Positions 59,909 to 64,000 of a stretch of DNA of 64,000 nt are shown here, in pieces. The position numbers and the translations under genes were made by a program. This DNA is from Wenzhouxiangella sp. XN24 (GTDB taxonomy: Bacteria > Pseudomonadota > Gammaproteobacteria > Steroidobacterales > XN24). The stretch's first letter is position 1. Every line of letters starts with the position of its first letter. The notes under the pieces were generated by a model. It did not search any database. It had not been told where the DNA came from and saw nothing but the letters and a program-made list of their open reading frames with translations. The stretch spans positions 62,001 to 126,000 of the forward strand of contig NZ_JAAMFG010000037.1 of assembly GCF_011064545.1 (NCBI RefSeq). Direction: 5' to 3'.

Positions 59909-62431
59909 ATGGAAACCAAGCGTTGCACGGGCGTCGCACTGCTCGTGAGCATTCTTCTGCTCGCCGGCTGCGGGGGTGGCGGCGATAGCGGTGGCGGCGC
60001 GACCGCACCACCGAACAGCGGTGGCGGATCGAATCCCGGCGTGACCCCACCTCCGACACCGCCGCCGCCGGCGCCCCCGCCGCCGGCGCCTCCACCACCA
60101 CCAACTACCCCACCGACGACGCCGCCGATAACGCCACCGCCCCCGCCACCGCCGGCAGCACCGAACACGGCGCCGTCGATCGCGGGGACGCCCGCCCCGG
60201 TGGTTCGCGTGGGTGAGGCCTTTACCTTCACGCCCGGGGCATCCGATCCCGAGGGTGATGCGCTGCAGTTCTCGATCCTCAACCTGCCTGGATGGGCGAA
60301 CTTCAACGCCCAAACCGGCGAACTCTCCGGCTTGCCCCTGCAGAACGACGTGGGCAGTTTCGACGACATACTGATCTCCGTCTCCGACGGGACGCTCTCG
60401 GACTCGCTGCCCGGATTCTCGCTGGCGGTGGTGCCGGCGGCCCTCAAGCAGGCCGCCTTCAGCCCGGAAGGCGTGGTCGAACCCAACGCCGACGGCTACC
60501 GGTCGATCGGCCCGCTGGCGCTGAACCTCGGCACCTTCGTGCAGCGCTTCGAGAACGCCGACCTGTTGCTGGAATTCAACGCGAACGACGATCTCGTCGG
60601 CCTGCTCGGAGAAGGCGATGTGCCAGAGTTGCTGTCCGACTTCCTGGCGGTCCAGGGCAACGCCAGGGCGATCATCGGCGTCACCAGCGGCCGTGACCTG
60701 AACGCCGATCCCGACCTGGGCATCAGGCTGGTCGACGACAACCAGTACTTCGTCTACCGCGTCGCCAGCAACCTGACCCTGAGCATCGGTGACCGAAGGA
60801 ATCCGGCGGCCACCCGCACCGTCACGCTGGAACCGCCGCTCGGGGGCGAAATCATCCTGATCGTCGATCCTCTGGACCCACTGCAATACTATTTCGGCTC
60901 ACAGCCACTGCTGGGATCTTTGGGCGTCGGCGAATCCCGCAGGGGGCTCATCCCCTTCGTCCCGCAGCTGCCCTATCCGGCACTGGATACCTTCAACGGC
61001 CACCAACTGTTGCTCGGTTCCACTTCCCTCGGTACCCGGGTGTTCGACTTCTTCGAGATCTCCGGTAGCCGCGTGGTCCGCAACCCGCAGTTCCAGGATA
61101 TCGACTGGGACGCGCCGTTCGACTCGGCGGTGGAGTTCCGGGCGGGCCTGAACGGTGACGCCAGCTTTGCGCTCGCCGCCCTCGGCGTGGGCGTCTTCAG
61201 CTTCGACCTGGCAGAGACCAGCGCGACGCTGGACGTGGGCTTCGATCGGCAGAGCATGGCGATGCAGACCGTCATCGAGCCCGACGTCTCCTGGGTTCCC
61301 GACTGGTTCCCCATCGTGCCGCAGACCGAGATCACGGGCGAGTGGCTGATCAACGGTGACGGTGACTTCGAGGTCGAACTGCGGGGTGGTTACCGCAGCA
61401 CCCTGCCGCCGATCCAGATGTCGGGCTCGATGCGCATCGACAAGGAGGCCGTGACGCTCACCGCCCGCCCGGGCGGCCCGGACAGCGACCTCTCGCTGGT
61501 CGCGGAGTTCGGCAACCAGTCGGTGACGGCGCGTATCGACGTGAACACGGACTTCGCCGGAGGCATCGGCAACGCGGTGAGCGATGCCCTGGACCGGGAA
61601 CTGCAGGCGCTGGAAGAATCCGTGCAAGCACTGGAGAACGCGATCGCCGACTACGAGTTCGAGGTCAGCCTTGGGGGACTGCGCAGCTCTTTGCCAGGCA
61701 TCACCGACACGGCCGTCGGGGTGATCAACGCGATTCCCGGCAGGGTGCGTGACTCGGTAGACAGCGGCACCGTTTCAGCCCTCAGGAACGCCTGCTTCCT
61801 CGGGGTGTGTGCATCGTCCTTCGTCAACGAGACGGCGATCGGCGATCGCGTCGGCGGCCACGCCCGGGCAATCGCCAACGACGCGATCGTGCCCTACCGG
61901 GAGGCCATGGAAGAACTCAAGCGCCAGGCGCAGGAGGGCGACGATGATGCACTGCGCGCCGCGCTCAAGACGGCCCTGCTGGAGGTCTACGATCGCAGGA
62001 CCTTTTCCCTTCGACTGCTCTACACCGAAGTCCTCGACTTCGGCTTCGGCATCGGCGAAAGGCGAATCACCCTGTACGACAGGACATTCACCCGGCAGGT
62101 CATCCCGGCAGACACCGCCAACCAGATCCGGGACGCCGCGGACAACGTCGACCGCCTGCCCCAGGCGAGCGCCAGGGTCGTGAGCGGGCAGGCGGTGGTG
62201 GATTCGTTCCGGCCGCGGGAGGTGATCCGCGGCGTCAAGGAGGAGGTGGACAGCGGTCTCGCCGACATTCCCTCCTTCGATGGCATGGGCTACCGCATAT
62301 CGCTCGGCGCACTGACGATGTTCATCGTCCTCAACCAGGAGGAGGTCGGGGTGAGCTTCAACGTGCTGGACGCCGGCGAGGCCCTTGTCGGGATCGGCGA
62401 GGCCATCGCGGACGGGCTGCTGGGCCTGTAG
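59909..62431 (+). CDS. Large lipoprotein with Pro-rich linker and Ig-like domain
   Basis: An 840-residue predicted lipoprotein (lipobox LLLAGC, cysteine near 21). A glycine-rich stretch and a proline-rich linker (about 45-85, repeated PPP/APPP/TTPP) lead to a cadherin-like Ig domain (about 86-175; PSIAGTPAPVVRVGEAFTFTP in parts, ASDPEGDALQFSI, GWANFNAQTGELSG), a pattern of putative He_PIG domains. The remaining 660 residues are not recognised: beta-rich to about 540, then helical with a coiled-coil-like LDRELQALEESVQALENAIADYEFE segment in parts. Two cysteines only occur in the CFLGVC segment. Likely surface-exposed. Confidence 0.75.
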   Translation: METKRCTGVALLVSILLLAGCGGGGDSGGGATAPPNSGGGSNPGVTPPPTPPPPAPPPPAPPPPPTTPPTTPPITPPPPPPPAAPNTAPSIAGTPAPVVRVGEAFTFTPGASDPEGDALQFSILNLPGWANFNAQTGELSGLPLQNDVGSFDDILISVSDGTLSDSLPGFSLAVVPAALKQAAFSPEGVVEPNADGYRSIGPLALNLGTFVQRFENADLLLEFNANDDLVGLLGEGDVPELLSDFLAVQGNARAIIGVTSGRDLNADPDLGIRLVDDNQYFVYRVASNLTLSIGDRRNPAATRTVTLEPPLGGEIILIVDPLDPLQYYFGSQPLLGSLGVGESRRGLIPFVPQLPYPALDTFNGHQLLLGSTSLGTRVFDFFEISGSRVVRNPQFQDIDWDAPFDSAVEFRAGLNGDASFALAALGVGVFSFDLAETSATLDVGFDRQSMAMQTVIEPDVSWVPDWFPIVPQTEITGEWLINGDGDFEVELRGGYRSTLPPIQMSGSMRIDKEAVTLTARPGGPDSDLSLVAEFGNQSVTARIDVNTDFAGGIGNAVSDALDRELQALEESVQALENAIADYEFEVSLGGLRSSLPGITDTAVGVINAIPGRVRDSVDSGTVSALRNACFLGVCASSFVNETAIGDRVGGHARAIANDAIVPYREAMEELKRQAQEGDDDALRAALKTALLEVYDRRTFSLRLLYTEVLDFGFGIGERRITLYDRTFTRQVIPADTANQIRDAADNVDRLPQASARVVSGQAVVDSFRPREVIRGVKEEVDSGLADIPSFDGMGYRISLGALTMFIVLNQEEVGVSFNVLDAGEALVGIGEAIADGLLGL

Positions 62432-62486
62432 CGCCCTGCACTGGCTGGGTGAGGGGCGCGCTGTCGGCAGCCGCCCCTCACCACCC

Positions 62487-64000
62487 TCACGGCACGACGC
62501 CCCGCTCCTGCAGGGCCTGCAACTCAGACAGTACCTCGAACGCCCGTACCGTCGCCTCGTCTCCCGGCCGCGTCGCCTCGAGCGCCCGCCAGCTGTCCAA
62601 GAGCAGCGGCTCGGCTTCGGCGAGCCGCCCCTGTCGCAGCAGGGCGAACCCCAGCACGCTACGCGCGCTTTCGATCAGCCAGTGGCCCTCCGGCAGCGTC
62701 TTGCCGGCGATATCCAGGCCTTCCCGCGCCCGCAACTCGCCCTGGACCGCGTCGCCCGCACGGATCAGCATCGCGGCGTAGCCCACGTTCGCCGACGCCA
62801 CGTAGGGATGCTCCCGCGAAAGCGACTCCGCATAGATGTCCAGCGCGTCGTCGAAGAGCTGGCCGGCAGCGCCGAAGTCCCCACGGTCCGCCAACAGCCT
62901 GGCCAGTTGGACGGCGTTGTAGGCGACGAATTGATGCCGTTCGCCACGGACGCGCGTCGCATGGTCCAGCGCCGCCCGCAGCAGTCGCTCCGCCTCCTCG
63001 TAACGGCCAACCTGTTGGTACAGGGCACCGAGGTTGAGCATCGCGTTGTCACGGTCCGGATGGTCCTCTCCCAGCAATTGCCGCTCTCGCTCAATGGCCT
63101 CCAGGAACAACGCTTCGGCCTCCTCATGTTTGCCGAGTTCGAGCAGCACCGTTGCCAGGTTATGGATGTACGTGCTCAACACGGCCCCATCCGGCGCGAA
63201 CAGACCGCGCGCGATGGCGATTGCCTCACGAATCCTGGCTTCTGCAGAGGCCAGGTCGCCGAGGAGTTGATCGAGCTGGCCGAGGTCATGCAGCGTGTCC
63301 GCGTAGTTCCAGTGCGACGTATCGTCGAGCGCATGGTGAATCTCGATCGCCGCCTCGTACATGGCCTGCGCGGCCGGATAGTCCCCTCGCAGCATCGCCA
63401 TGTGGCCCGTATTGTTGGACAGGCGCGCAATCTCGATATGACGCGGGCCATAGTGCTTGCGCGCCAGCGCCATCGCCTCTTCCACCAGCGGCCACGCTTC
63501 CTCGAGCATGCCACGGGCAGCGTAAACACTCCCCAGGGCATCGAGGCTGGCCGCCAGTCCGGCCGTGTCCTGCGACGCCCGATCCAGGGCAACCGCCGTG
63601 GAGAGACTCTCGATGGCTTCGTCGTACAGGCCGAGGTTCCCGTAGACATCCCCCACCGTCCTGAGCAGCATGGCGCGCGTCGCGGGATCGTCCTCGAGAT
63701 CCCCCTGCAACCGCTGCCGGCCTGCGTCGAGCAGGTCCTTGGCGCTGATCGACTCGCCGCGCGCACGCTCCGGATCCGGGGCGCGAAACACGTCCCGCAG
63801 GAACGCGGCGACAGCCGTGCTCTTCGCGGCTTCCACACGCACCCGGTCGCGCTCCGTCGTGATACTGTCCAGGTGGTACAAGACGCCACCGACCGCAGCG
63901 ACCGCCACGAAGGCCGCCAGCGCGACCGCACGCGCGTGGCGGTGAATGAATTTTCCGGCCAGGTAGTGCCAGCGCTGCGATTTCGCCAGCACCGGGCGGC
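62487..64000 (-). CDS. TPR-rich C-terminal part of a serine/threonine kinase (truncated by window)
   Basis: The frame continues through the window end, so only the C-terminal part (about 504 residues) is visible. It opens with RPVLAKSQRWHYLAGKFIHRH, the juxtamembrane segment typical of bacterial PknB-like kinases, then a single membrane helix (AVALAAFVAVAAVGGVLYHL), a coiled coil (ERDRVRVEAAKSTAVAAFLRDVF in part) and about ten TPR units (for example LGSVYAARGMLEEAWPLVEEA and YEEAERLLRAAL). The kinase domain itself would be beyond the window. It converges on the large lipoprotein gene with 55 bases between. Confidence 0.75.
   Translation of the reverse strand, partial: RPVLAKSQRWHYLAGKFIHRHARAVALAAFVAVAAVGGVLYHLDSITTERDRVRVEAAKSTAVAAFLRDVFRAPDPERARGESISAKDLLDAGRQRLQGDLEDDPATRAMLLRTVGDVYGNLGLYDEAIESLSTAVALDRASQDTAGLAASLDALGSVYAARGMLEEAWPLVEEAMALARKHYGPRHIEIARLSNNTGHMAMLRGDYPAAQAMYEAAIEIHHALDDTSHWNYADTLHDLGQLDQLLGDLASAEARIREAIAIARGLFAPDGAVLSTYIHNLATVLLELGKHEEAEALFLEAIERERQLLGEDHPDRDNAMLNLGALYQQVGRYEEAERLLRAALDHATRVRGERHQFVAYNAVQLARLLADRGDFGAAGQLFDDALDIYAESLSREHPYVASANVGYAAMLIRAGDAVQGELRAREGLDIAGKTLPEGHWLIESARSVLGFALLRQGRLAEAEPLLLDSWRALEATRPGDEATVRAFEVLSELQALQERGVVP

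Overview
The window is a dense, high-GC (roughly two thirds G+C by eye) stretch of a gammaproteobacterial chromosome. The syntenic blocks rsmB-fmt-def diverging from LysM-dprA-smg-topA, the rsmB/DUF4390/ntrY/ntrX string, the split pntAA-pntAB-pntB transhydrogenase, and the hemH, hemF, hemB, gor, prlC and xthA genes all point to a free-living Gammaproteobacterium, probably a less-studied deep-branching or marine group. No rRNA, tRNA, insertion sequence, prophage or CRISPR array was recognised.

Layout. 1-6.0 kb: the C-terminal part of a fused alpha/beta 2-oxoacid dehydrogenase E1, overlapping a two-component pair of the proteobacterial dedicated sortase type (no sortase in view), then a small membrane protein, a methyltransferase and an acetoacetate-decarboxylase-like enzyme. 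6.1-12 kb: gltD and gltB (minus strand). 12-19.6 kb: mixed housekeeping and envelope genes with hemH, a two-domain VOC protein, a fructosamine-kinase-like gene and an HNH endonuclease. 19.7-27.5 kb: pntAA-AB-B, a terminator, an AT-rich intergenic region with DnaA-box-like sites, priA, argS and a SPOR protein. 27.5-36.1 kb (minus): PilZ protein, DoxX protein, ntrX, ntrY, DUF4390, rsmB, fmt, def. 36.3-43.2 kb (plus): LysM lipoprotein, dprA, smg, topA, hemF and a VOC protein. 43.2-46 kb (minus): MAPEG protein, tag, a HvfA-like RiPP metallophore precursor, and an ECF sigma/anti-sigma pair. 46-54 kb: hemB, aroE, a gamma carbonic anhydrase-like gene, gor, prlC, xthA and an HD-domain protein behind a CRP-like site. 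54-64 kb is more accessory: a translationally coupled DUF6502/DUF5666 pair, a DMT transporter, an S9 peptidase followed by a decayed copy of its own C-terminus, a very large proline-rich-linker lipoprotein, and the C-terminal part of a kinase-TPR protein cut by the window end.

The most interesting element is the 104-residue secreted peptide at 44421-44735. It carries seven EGKCG units that contain all of its cysteines, ends at a strong terminator, and lies directly downstream of an ECF sigma factor and its probable DUF3379-type anti-sigma factor. Proteins of this kind (HvfA family) are substrates of MNIO/DUF692 enzymes that convert the cysteines to copper-binding oxazolone/thioamide groups, but the modifying enzymes are not in the window. 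A DoxX protein resembling those found in such clusters is present about 16 kb away. Other points worth attention are the sortase-type two-component system without a sortase, the possible origin-like or DnaA-regulated region before priA, an NtrX with degraded ATPase motifs, and two heme-biosynthesis genes each overlapping a VOC gene.
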